This document shows positions 1-5,000 of a stretch of DNA of 5,165 nucleotides, one piece after another. The translations under genes and the position numbers were made by a program. The stretch is from an uncultured Chloroflexota bacterium (lineage in GTDB: Bacteria > Chloroflexota > Anaerolineae > Aggregatilineales > Phototrophicaceae): positions 1 to 5,165 of the forward strand of contig CALMZT010000007.1 of the NCBI GenBank assembly GCA_937870805.1, read 5' to 3'. The notes beneath the pieces were generated by a model. It searched no databases. It had not been told where the DNA came from and saw only the letters and a program-made list of their open reading frames with translations. Within the stretch, counting starts at the first letter, position 1, and the number at the start of each line of letters is the position of its first letter.

Positions 1-128
1 GCACGGAACTGTTTGGATACATCATGGGATTTTACAATCAGCAGCGGCGACATTCGGCTCTCGGCTACCTCAGTCCGGTGGCATTTGAACAACAACTTGA
101 GAGAAACCTGAACACTCTTTCAAATTAG
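1..128 (+). CDS. IS3-family transposase (OrfB, integrase-core), C-terminal fragment
   Basis: The frame is read from position 3 and ends at the TAG at 126-128, giving about 41 residues. The segment FYNQQRRHSALGYLSPVAFE is the hallmark C-terminal tail of the IS3-family DDE transposase (rve integrase core): YN..R.HSALGY.SP..FE follows the catalytic Glu region. That Glu and the two Asp residues lie upstream of the window, so I cannot tell whether the gene is intact. In IS3 elements OrfB is normally made as a frameshifted OrfAB fusion that cuts and joins the element ends. The terminal inverted repeat should lie within some tens of bases of the stop. I could not identify it, and without the left end it cannot be matched. 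The family call is strong; the subgroup is not resolvable. Confidence 0.9.
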   Translation, partial: TELFGYIMGFYNQQRRHSALGYLSPVAFEQQLERNLNTLSN

Positions 129-391
129 GGTATTGCCATTCGTCCATATCCCGATTGTAACGCTTTATCTTCTCATACGATACAATTCCCCTGAGTAGTT
201 ACAAATTTCTGGTAATACTGCTCTGCGATCTGGTGGGCAAGGGCTGTCTGCGTCGAATAATAAAGGTAATCACCCATCCCGTAAAAATACCCTTTCAGCA
301 AATTCTTTAGCTTGATATTAATAGTTGTACCAAAGTTTTATATCCACGTCAAAAATCGTCGTGCTAGAATCCTTATTCAACTTGTGTTACC
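129..391. other. Gene-poor, AT-richer stretch between IS tail and hom element
   Basis: No convincing full-length gene lies on either strand here. The right end of the IS3-type element must fall somewhere near its start, but no matching terminal repeat can be assigned from this end alone. A short minus-strand open frame (173-277, listed separately) is the only coding-like signal. No tRNA, rho-independent terminator or CRISPR-like repeat is visible. Confidence 0.5.
173..277 (-). pseudogene. Possible remnant or small ORF on the minus strand (34 aa)
   Basis: On the minus strand an ATG at 277-275 opens a frame that runs to a TGA at 175-173. It begins MGDYLYYSTQTALAHQIAEQ and ends ..QGNCIV. The same frame stays open upstream to about position 340, adding residues such as NLLKGYFYG. 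The composition looks protein-like, with an amphipathic ALAHQIAEQYYQKF segment, and it has no long low-complexity runs. There is no well-spaced Shine-Dalgarno sequence, and an in-frame TAA closes it upstream, so it may be the 3' end of a gene broken by the neighbouring insertion sequence. I do not recognise the family. A chance open frame is equally possible. Confidence 0.2.
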
Positions 392-481
392 TTATGTAAC
401 TGATGTTACGCAGGTTCAGTCGAACAAGGGGTTTAAACCCCTTGTTCACAGGTTCAGGGTGCGTAACGTCAGTTATGTAAC
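392..481. repeat. Nested palindromic element upstream of hom (MITE-like)
   Basis: The arms 392-412 and 460-480 are inverted copies with 18 of 21 Watson-Crick pairs; the three exceptions (395/477, 396/476, 404/468) are all G-T, so a + strand RNA could pair throughout. The same segment can be read as an insertion: TTATGTAAC occurs as a 9-bp direct repeat at 392-400 and 473-481. It flanks 12-bp inverted ends, TGATGTTACGCA at 401-412 and TGCGTAACGTCA at 460-471, which differ at one pair. The middle holds a second palindrome (422-447), itself flanked by another 9-bp direct repeat. No transposase is encoded, so if mobile it is non-autonomous. It ends 31 bp before the hom start, so it lies in the promoter or leader of that gene. 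Confidence 0.75.
422..447. repeat. Perfect 26-bp palindrome, core of the element upstream of hom
   Basis: The arm GAACAAGGGG, a self-complementary TTTAAA centre, and CCCCTTGTTC form a perfect palindrome. It is bracketed by the 9-bp direct repeat CAGGTTCAG at 411-419 and 449-457. A near-identical palindrome with a different centre occurs at 1576-1599. Removing 420-448 and one repeat copy would leave a simple hairpin with a nine-base loop, which suggests this core was added later. No T-run follows, so it is not a canonical terminator. Confidence 0.85.
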
Positions 482-511
482 CATACCGAACGGTCAATCA
501 AGGCTAAATAC

Positions 512-1534
512 ATGAAAATTGCGCTCATTGGCTGTGGCAATGTGGGGCAGGGTTTACTGCAACTGCTGCACAATAAACAGGCGGAACTGCAAGACAAATA
601 TGATTTTCAAGCACAGGTCGTCGCCGCATCTACCCGCACTCGCGGCGCGTTGTATCACCTCGACGGACTGAAGTTAGACGTCCTGCTTGGGGCGCTGGCG
701 GCGGGCAGCTTGCGACATTACCCCGACTCGAACGGTTTAGCCCGTGATTGGGAGGCGTTGACCATTGCCCGTGAAGCGCAAGCTGACGTGTTGATCGAAG
801 CCAGCCCCACCGACTTGCAAACCGCACAGCCCGCATTGGATATTTGCCGCGCGGCGTTTGTCAGCGGCAAGCATCTGGTGCTGGCGAACAAAGGTCCAAT
901 GGCGCTTGCTTATCATGAACTCCAGGAAACAGCGCAGCGCGTCGGCAAGCTGCTGCGTTTTGAAGCAACAGTGATGGGCGGCACGCCTTCGATTCGGCTG
1001 GCACTGCAAGCGCTTGCAGGCTGCACCATTGTCGAAGCGCGCGGCATCCTCAACGGCACGACCAACTACATCCTTGCGCAGATGGAACTCGGCACTTCGT
1101 ATGCTGACGCTCTGGAACAGGCGCAAAAACTGGGCTACGCCGAAGCTGATCCAACTGCGGATGTGGATGGTTGGGATGCGGCAGGCAAAGCGTTGATTCT
1201 GGCGGCGGCGGTATTTGGCAAGCAGTTCGCGCTCGATGATTTGCAAGTACAGGGCATTCGCGGGATTACGCGCGACAATATTTTCAGCGCGCACGAACGC
1301 AATGAGACATGGAAGCTGATCGCGCGCATCACACCAGAAGGCGGCAGTGTCGCGCCGCTGCGCCTCGCCAACAGTGACCCGTTGGCAAGTGTGAAGGGCG
1401 CCACCAACGCCGTGACCTACGTGACCGATGTGTTGGGTGACGTGACGTTGATTGGTCCCGGCGCAGGCGGTTTGCAGACGGGTTTCGCCTTACTTTCGGA
1501 TTTATTAGATATTCAACGGCTGAGTAGTAATTAA
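512..1534 (+). CDS. hom: Homoserine dehydrogenase, short form without ACT domain
   Basis: The enzyme reduces aspartate 4-semialdehyde to homoserine with NAD(P)H, the branch point of the aspartate pathway toward threonine and methionine, and acts in the cytoplasm. The 340-residue product has the N-terminal nucleotide-binding motif GCGNVG at residues 8-13, LANKGP at 124-129, and NGTTNYIL at 181-188. The catalytic segment around GYAEADPTADVDGWDAAGK (208-226) supplies E211, D217, D222 and K226. These align at a constant offset with E208, D214, D219 and K223 of the yeast enzyme. The protein ends soon after the catalytic domain, so the regulatory ACT domain of longer homologues is absent and there is no aspartokinase fusion. 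This suggests weaker or different feedback control (inference). The ATG is preceded by AAGG with 8-base spacing. No other threonine-pathway gene is adjacent. A palindromic element precedes it and another begins at its stop codon. Confidence 0.95.
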   Translation: MKIALIGCGNVGQGLLQLLHNKQAELQDKYDFQAQVVAASTRTRGALYHLDGLKLDVLLGALAAGSLRHYPDSNGLARDWEALTIAREAQADVLIEASPTDLQTAQPALDICRAAFVSGKHLVLANKGPMALAYHELQETAQRVGKLLRFEATVMGGTPSIRLALQALAGCTIVEARGILNGTTNYILAQMELGTSYADALEQAQKLGYAEADPTADVDGWDAAGKALILAAAVFGKQFALDDLQVQGIRGITRDNIFSAHERNETWKLIARITPEGGSVAPLRLANSDPLASVKGATNAVTYVTDVLGDVTLIGPGAGGLQTGFALLSDLLDIQRLSSN

Positions 1535-1540
1535 AATCTC

Positions 1541-1622
1541 GGCTCTTGGGTACAAGTAGTGCTTTTTCGCCTTGAAACAAGGGGATTAATCCCCTTGTTC
1601 GCACTCGATTTACCCATGAGCC
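1541..1622. mobile_element. 82-bp MITE-like element with 8-bp target duplication
   Basis: The terminal inverted repeats GGCTCTTGGGTA (1541-1552) and TACCCATGAGCC (1611-1622) match at 11 of 12 positions, with a T-T mismatch at 1546/1617. They are flanked immediately outside by the direct repeat AAAATCTC at 1533-1540 and 1623-1630, as expected of a target-site duplication. Inside, AGTGC (1558-1562) pairs with GCACT (1601-1605), and a 24-bp palindrome lies at the apex. There is no coding capacity, so it would depend on a transposase elsewhere. A GGCTCTT-type end with an 8-bp duplication is reminiscent of ISL3-family ends, from memory only. The left duplication overlaps the last two bases of the hom stop codon, so the element landed exactly at the end of that gene without changing the protein. 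Confidence 0.8.
1576..1599. repeat. Perfect 24-bp palindrome, second copy of the AACAAGGGG core
   Basis: AACAAGGGG, a self-complementary ATTAAT centre, and CCCCTTGTT form a perfect palindrome at the apex of the 1541-1622 element. Both arms are identical to those at 423-431 and 438-446; only the six-base centre differs. The pentamer TTCGC occurs at 1566-1570 and at 1598-1602 and might be a short duplication around the core, but it is too short to be convincing. In RNA this would form a strong hairpin downstream of hom. No U-tract follows, so Rho-independent termination is not supported. Confidence 0.8.
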
Positions 1623-1642
1623 AAAATCTCAATAGCTGTGAA

Positions 1643-1665
1643 CGTCATTCTGCGATAAGATGACG
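1643..1665. promoter_or_regulatory. Short inverted repeat upstream of the hybrid kinase, possible operator
   Basis: CGTCAT at 1643-1648 and ATGACG at 1660-1665 are perfect inverted six-base arms with an 11-base spacer, located 34 bp before the chosen start of the kinase gene. The arrangement fits a dimeric regulator's site, but arms this short can occur by chance. No convincing -35/-10 pair could be placed around it. Confidence 0.25.
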
Positions 1666-1699
1666 GTGTAATCATGTGTCTTTATTTGGGAATGATGCA

Positions 1700-2833
1700 A
1701 TGCCTAAGGCGAACATTTTGATCGTGGAAGATGACAGCTATCTGCTGCACGGTATCCGCGATATCCTCACGTTAGAAGATTACCATGTGTTGACTGCCGA
1801 GCATGGCAAGGCGGCGCTGCAAGTGCTGACAAGTGAAGCGCGCCCGCCGGATTTGATCGTTTCTGACATTATGATGCCGGAAATGGACGGACTGGAACTT
1901 CTCAAAAAGATTCGACTGAATACGCATTGGGTCAATATCCCCTTTATCTTCCTCACAGCCAAAACTGAGAAAACCGATGTGCAGGCGGGCAAGCGCCTCG
2001 GCGTAGACGATTATCTATCCAAGCCCTTTGACGCCGACGATTTACTGATTGCGGTTGAGTCGCGTTTGAAGCGCCAGCGCGCTTTGCACGACTACTACAG
2101 CGGCACAATGACCAGCCTCAAGAAAAATATCCTGATGATTCTCAATCACGAGTTCCGCACGCCGTTAACGCTGGTCGTTGCCTATTCCGACATGCTCAAC
2201 GATCCTGTCGCCGTCGATATGAAACGCGAGGATTTGCGTTCATTTCTGCAAGGCATCAGCTCTGGTGCGGAACGTTTACGACGCATGGTCGAAAATTTTA
2301 TCATGCTCGTCGAGATCGAAATGGGCGAGTCGCGCAAGATTTTCGAGTGGCGCAAAGCCCCCATCATGGAAATTGAAGGCGTGCTGAAAGCCGCCTGTGA
2401 GCAAGCACAGCGCAACCCCAAAATGAAGCACAACCTCACCATCCAAGTCAAGCCGCCGATCCCACCCTTTATCGCAGATCGTGAATATCTGACGATGGCG
2501 CTGGCGCAGCTTCTGGACAACGCCGTGAAATTTTCCAAGCCTGAAAAGCCGATCATCATCGGCGCGCACTGCGAAGGCGATTGGGTACACATCTGGGTGA
2601 AAGATGAAGGGCGCGGCGTGCCAGCCAAAAACATTGACGAGATCTGGGAAGCCTTTCATCAGGCTGAGCGCGAAATGTTTGAAGATCAGGGCACAGGCTC
2701 CGGGCTGGCGATTGTGCGCGGCGTCGTCGCGCTGCACGGTGGACAGGTTGATGTCAAAAGCGAACGCGGCGTCGGCAGCACCTTCAGCATGATTTTGCCC
2801 GTTAGCTCTCCAGAGACGGCGGCAAAGGCTTAA
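1700..2833 (+). CDS. Response regulator-histidine kinase hybrid (REC-HisKA-HATPase_c)
   Basis: From the ATG at 1700 the product is 377 residues. An N-terminal receiver domain spans about 4-122: acidic pocket E10-D11-D12, phospho-acceptor D56 in LIVSDIMMPEMDG, T86, and K108 in LSKPF. A dimerisation/phosphotransfer domain follows, with H150 in the H-box NHEFRTPL. The C-terminal ATPase domain has the N-box QLLDNAVKFS (N274), G1 box DEGRGVP (302-308), F-box WEAFHQ and G2 box GTGSGLAIV (331-339). All catalytic residues are present, so an active kinase is expected. No transmembrane or PAS sensor segment is seen, so it is probably cytosolic and takes its input through the receiver domain. The substrate is unknown. 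A GTG at 1676 would add eight residues, but GGGA eight bases before ATG 1700 and the family-typical MPKANILIVEDD start favour 1700. It ends 161 bp upstream of the PspA gene. Confidence 0.92.
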   Translation: MPKANILIVEDDSYLLHGIRDILTLEDYHVLTAEHGKAALQVLTSEARPPDLIVSDIMMPEMDGLELLKKIRLNTHWVNIPFIFLTAKTEKTDVQAGKRLGVDDYLSKPFDADDLLIAVESRLKRQRALHDYYSGTMTSLKKNILMILNHEFRTPLTLVVAYSDMLNDPVAVDMKREDLRSFLQGISSGAERLRRMVENFIMLVEIEMGESRKIFEWRKAPIMEIEGVLKAACEQAQRNPKMKHNLTIQVKPPIPPFIADREYLTMALAQLLDNAVKFSKPEKPIIIGAHCEGDWVHIWVKDEGRGVPAKNIDEIWEAFHQAEREMFEDQGTGSGLAIVRGVVALHGGQVDVKSERGVGSTFSMILPVSSPETAAKA

Positions 2834-2889
2834 ACCTGCATCAGTAGCCATTTTTTCAGTTTTCAAAACTTATTGACGCATTTCGCGTA

Positions 2890-2895
2890 TATAAT
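2890..2895 (+). promoter_or_regulatory. Candidate -10 box for the PspA gene
   Basis: TATAAT at 2890-2895 is a perfect -10 consensus about 100 bp upstream of the PspA start. A TTGACG at 2873-2878 resembles a -35 box, but the gap is only 11 bases, too short for normal sigma-70 spacing. At the proper distance (2867-2872) the sequence AACTTA is poor. The promoter may therefore need an activator, or one of the two matches may be fortuitous. A small palindrome, AGTTTT-C-AAAACT at 2858-2870, lies just upstream and could be a regulator site. Confidence 0.4.
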
Positions 2896-2899
2896 GGAA

Positions 2900-2944
2900 A
2901 TAACTCGCTCAACGGGGGGTGTTGATTACCCCTGTTCTTGTTAT
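2900..2944 (+). repeat. Hairpin in the presumed PspA leader, nested-palindrome type
   Basis: The outer arms ATAAC (2900-2904) and GTTAT (2940-2944) enclose a G-rich/C-rich inner hairpin: AACGGGGG at 2911-2918 pairs with CCCCTGTT at 2929-2936, with one G-T pair. An alternative register pairs GGGGT (2916-2920) with ACCCC (2928-2932) around a seven-base loop. It resembles a degraded relative of the AACAAGGGG palindromes elsewhere in the window. It lies just downstream of the candidate -10 box, so it would be in the 5' untranslated RNA. No poly-U tract follows. Confidence 0.45.
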
Positions 2945-2994
2945 ACTTGTTCGCAGACATTTTTCGCTAACCCTTTGAGTCAGGAAAAGAATGT

Positions 2995-3690
2995 ATGGCA
3001 CCTTCCTTACTGGAAAAAATCCAAACTCTGATTAGCGCCAACCTCCATGGTATGGTCAATCGCGCGCTAGAGACGAATTCGGTGCAGGTGATGGATGAAT
3101 ACATCCGTCAGGTGGAAAAGAACCTGGAAGCGCTGGAAGACTCAGCGGCAACCGTCGGTGGGACGGTGAAGACGCTCAAGCGCAAATATGAGGAATTTGC
3201 CGCCGCCGCCGAAAAACTTGACCGTGACATCGACACCCTGCTGGTAAAAGGCAAAGATGACCTTGCCGCCGCCGCGCAAACGGAGTTGAACACGAAACAG
3301 CAGTTGGCGCAGGAGTATTATGAGCAGTGGCAGTCGCAAGACGTACAGTATCAGAAGATGCTGGATATGCGGCTGAAGCTGGAAGGACGCTTGACCAGCA
3401 TCCGGCAGGAGCGCGAACAGTTGCGTTCGCTGATGGAACTGGCAGAAGCGAAGAAGGTCACGCTCAATACCATCAAGAGCCTCGACCAACTTTCCAACGT
3501 CGGCGACGAGCAGATCAGCGGGCTTGCTGACGGCATCCGCCAGCGCCTCGATCAGGAAGATGCGCGTTTGGAAGTTGCCACGCGCAACGTATCGGCGGAA
3601 ATCGACGACGCGGTGCGCTCTGGCGAAGTGGAACGCCAGCTTGAGGAACGCCGCCGCCGCTTGAATGCAGGGGGCACTTCCGGTTCGTAA
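2995..3690 (+). CDS. pspA: PspA/IM30 (Vipp1) family membrane-stress protein
   Basis: The product is 231 residues, almost all predicted helix with coiled-coil heptads and no transmembrane segment. The N-terminus SLLEKIQTLISANLHGMVNRALE followed by VMDEYIRQVEKNLEAL matches the PspA/IM30 pattern: an amphipathic membrane-binding helix, then the first long hairpin helix. Family members are peripheral inner-membrane proteins that assemble into rods or rings resembling ESCRT-III and protect or remodel damaged membranes; some also restrain a transcription activator. The C-terminal third (VGDEQISGLADGIRQRLDQEDARLE onward) continues the helical pattern and ends in a flexible GGTSGS tail. Two runs of consecutive alanines are encoded by GCC repeats. 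The ATG has AGGA nine bases upstream. It is preceded by a hybrid kinase and followed by a two-TM coiled-coil protein. The family call is strong; the choice between the PspA and Vipp1 branches is open. Confidence 0.85.
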   Translation: MAPSLLEKIQTLISANLHGMVNRALETNSVQVMDEYIRQVEKNLEALEDSAATVGGTVKTLKRKYEEFAAAAEKLDRDIDTLLVKGKDDLAAAAQTELNTKQQLAQEYYEQWQSQDVQYQKMLDMRLKLEGRLTSIRQEREQLRSLMELAEAKKVTLNTIKSLDQLSNVGDEQISGLADGIRQRLDQEDARLEVATRNVSAEIDDAVRSGEVERQLEERRRRLNAGGTSGS

Positions 3691-3717
3691 TAGCGATAAC
3701 GCGCCGCCCGTTAAAGC

Positions 3718-3859
3718 TGATTAGTTATTCGTTTTTCGTTGTTGGTAAAAGACCAGCAAAAGTGAGTTCAACGTATTTGGGGTAGGGGTAAAGCGTGCTT
3801 TGCCTCTACAACTGAAATCATCTCACTGGAAATACGAACCAAAAACGAATAACTAATCA
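3718..3859. mobile_element. 142-bp inverted-repeat (MITE-like) element between pspA and the membrane gene
   Basis: The ends are perfect 19-bp inverted repeats: TGATTAGTTATTCGTTTTT at 3718-3736 and its complement at 3841-3859. Further inside, AGTGAG (3761-3766) pairs with CTCACT (3822-3827), and a 28-base hairpin (3782-3809) sits at the centre. There is no open reading frame. No direct repeat directly flanks the ends, so mobility is inferred from the inverted ends only. It fills most of the 224-bp gap between the two genes and could fold into a long hairpin in a read-through transcript, affecting RNA stability or expression of the downstream gene. The gap also holds 55 bp after the element in which I see no clear promoter. 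Confidence 0.7.
3782..3809. repeat. Central hairpin of the 3718-3859 element
   Basis: GTAGGGGTAAAGC (3782-3794) and GCTTTGCCTCTAC (3797-3809) pair over 13 positions. Eleven pairs are Watson-Crick and two are G-T in the + strand (3786/3805 and 3789/3802). The tetramer CAAC occurs on both sides (3769-3772 and 3809-3812). As with the other cores in this window, it sits at the apex of a longer inverted repeat. Confidence 0.7.
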
Positions 3860-3914
3860 CGAAAAACCTCTGTATCTTGGCGGCTCAATTTGAATGTGGT
3901 TCGGAGCTTGAGTT

Positions 3915-4736
3915 ATGTCCGAAGGCAATAAAGTTCGTCAGCGCGCGTTCGGTGCGATTTTATCCAACGCGGTGTTTCGCTGGGAGACGGCGGTCACGCT
4001 GTTGATTACCCTGGTGCTGTACTTTGGCGTGGGAAACAACCTCTCCATTCCCTTGTGGCAGTCGTGGTACTGGCTGGTGCTGGGCGCAATTGCTGAAGGC
4101 GTGTTAGTCGTCGCCGGGTTGACCGATCAGGAAGCAGCACAGCAAGCTGTCGCGCGCGAATTCGAGAGCAAGTTCGACATCAAACAGATACGCAGCGATG
4201 TCTCACGCCAGCGGTTGCGTGATGCGCTGGAATATCGCCGCAACATGCTCGAACTGGTCAAGCGCAGCAAAGGCGCGATGCGGATTTCGTTGCAGCAGAC
4301 CGTTGACGACATCGGTGACTGGATCGGGCAGATGTATGAGTTGGCGCTGCAAATCGACTCGTTCGACAGCAACGATCTGGTAGAGCGCGATCTCCGCAGT
4401 GTGCCGCAGGACATTCGCAACACAACCAAACGTCTCGAAATGGAGCGCGATGAGACGGTGAAGTCCGACCTTCAAAACAAACTTCAGCGCCTACAGCAGC
4501 AGCAGATGAACCTCGAAGCGACGGTGAACAGCATCAAGCGCGCCGAAATCCAACTGGAAAGCACGCTGGCGTCGTTAGGCACGGTCTACGCGCAGATGTC
4601 ACTGCTCGGTACGAAAGAAGTGGACAGCGCACGGGCACAGCGCTTGCGTCTGGAGATTCAGGACGAAGTGTCAGGGTTGCAAGACACCATCGAAGCCATG
4701 ACTGAGGTGCAATCGCAGCGGCTGCGCCTGCGCTAA
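3915..4736 (+). CDS. Two-TM membrane protein with long cytoplasmic coiled coil, putative PspA partner
   Basis: The product is 273 residues and I do not recognise a named family. Two hydrophobic segments near the N-terminus (about 25-40, AVTLLITLVLYFGVG, and about 51-69, WYWLVLGAIAEGVLVVAGL) are joined by a short loop, so both ends probably face the cytoplasm. The remaining 200 residues are charged and helical, with coiled-coil features, especially 172-230 (RLEMERDETVKSDLQ, LQRLQQQQMNLEATV) and 238-272. No enzymatic motif is seen. It lies downstream of pspA on the same strand, separated by a palindromic element. By position and architecture it could anchor or sense for PspA, in the role PspB/PspC or LiaF-type proteins play elsewhere; that is inference. 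CGGAG eight bases before the ATG supports the start. The stop is 12 bp before the antitoxin-like gene. Confidence 0.8.
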   Translation: MSEGNKVRQRAFGAILSNAVFRWETAVTLLITLVLYFGVGNNLSIPLWQSWYWLVLGAIAEGVLVVAGLTDQEAAQQAVAREFESKFDIKQIRSDVSRQRLRDALEYRRNMLELVKRSKGAMRISLQQTVDDIGDWIGQMYELALQIDSFDSNDLVERDLRSVPQDIRNTTKRLEMERDETVKSDLQNKLQRLQQQQMNLEATVNSIKRAEIQLESTLASLGTVYAQMSLLGTKEVDSARAQRLRLEIQDEVSGLQDTIEAMTEVQSQRLRLR

Positions 4737-4748
4737 GAGAGACAGGAA

Positions 4749-4985
4749 ATGACCGACATCTCGCCAGATGTAGATGAAATTCTCCGCGCAATTAACCATC
4801 TCTCAGCACATGAGCAGGAACGGGTGCGGCGCTACCTCGAATCACAACAACACCCCCAAAAACCGCGTAGCAAAGAAGAAGTCGAAGCCTGGATGGCAAA
4901 GCTCGACGCTGCTATTGCGGAATTGCGCGAAGGACTCACGGACGAAGAACTTGCTGAAATCATCACAGCTATGAACGCTGAATAG
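4749..4985 (+). CDS. Small acidic helical protein, probable antitoxin of a PIN-toxin pair
   Basis: The product is 78 residues, acidic and helix-rich, with no membrane segment. The N-terminal half (VDEILRAINHLSAHEQERVRRYLE) looks like a compact helical domain, followed by a linker around QQHPQKPRS. The C-terminal half (WMAKLDAAIAELREGLTDEELAEIITAMNAE) is amphipathic and suits wrapping around a toxin. No ribbon-helix-helix or AbrB motif is obvious, so the antitoxin call rests mainly on position: the PIN-domain gene starts 15 bp after its stop. Antitoxins of such pairs bind and block the toxin and often repress their own operon. GAGAG seven bases before the ATG can act as the ribosome site; the AGGA next to the start is too close. 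The 12-bp gap from the upstream gene suggests shared transcription. Confidence 0.7.
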   Translation: MTDISPDVDEILRAINHLSAHEQERVRRYLESQQHPQKPRSKEEVEAWMAKLDAAIAELREGLTDEELAEIITAMNAE

Positions 4986-5000
4986 TAAGGACAGCGTTGG

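Noticed and set aside
392..481. Riboswitch or T-box controlling hom
   Set aside because: The segment is explained by nested inverted and direct repeats, and no conserved riboswitch core such as a SAM or lysine aptamer could be recognised.
312..515. Open frame of 67 codons overlapping the hom start by four bases
   Set aside because: It runs straight through both nested palindromes, its sequence is determined by the repeats, it has no ribosome site, and the product is not family-like. The ATGA overlap with hom appears fortuitous.
737..1294. Long minus-strand open frame (185 codons) inside hom
   Set aside because: It is antisense to a clear homoserine dehydrogenase with all catalytic residues. 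The frame reflects the GC bias of the real gene, and its product is rich in Arg, Cys and Ser as expected of a shadow.
1576..1599. Rho-independent terminator for hom
   Set aside because: The stem is strong but no T-run follows on either side, and it is part of a flanked insertion element. It might still affect transcription, but the canonical terminator form is absent.
2276..2866. Minus-strand open frame of 196 codons opposite the kinase gene
   Set aside because: It lies opposite the conserved ATPase domain of the kinase and shows no recognisable domain or ribosome site.
4000..4011. TGTTGATTACCC shared with the pspA leader at 2920-2931
   Set aside because: The second copy is inside the coding sequence for the first membrane segment and there is no flanking similarity, so a chance match is likely.
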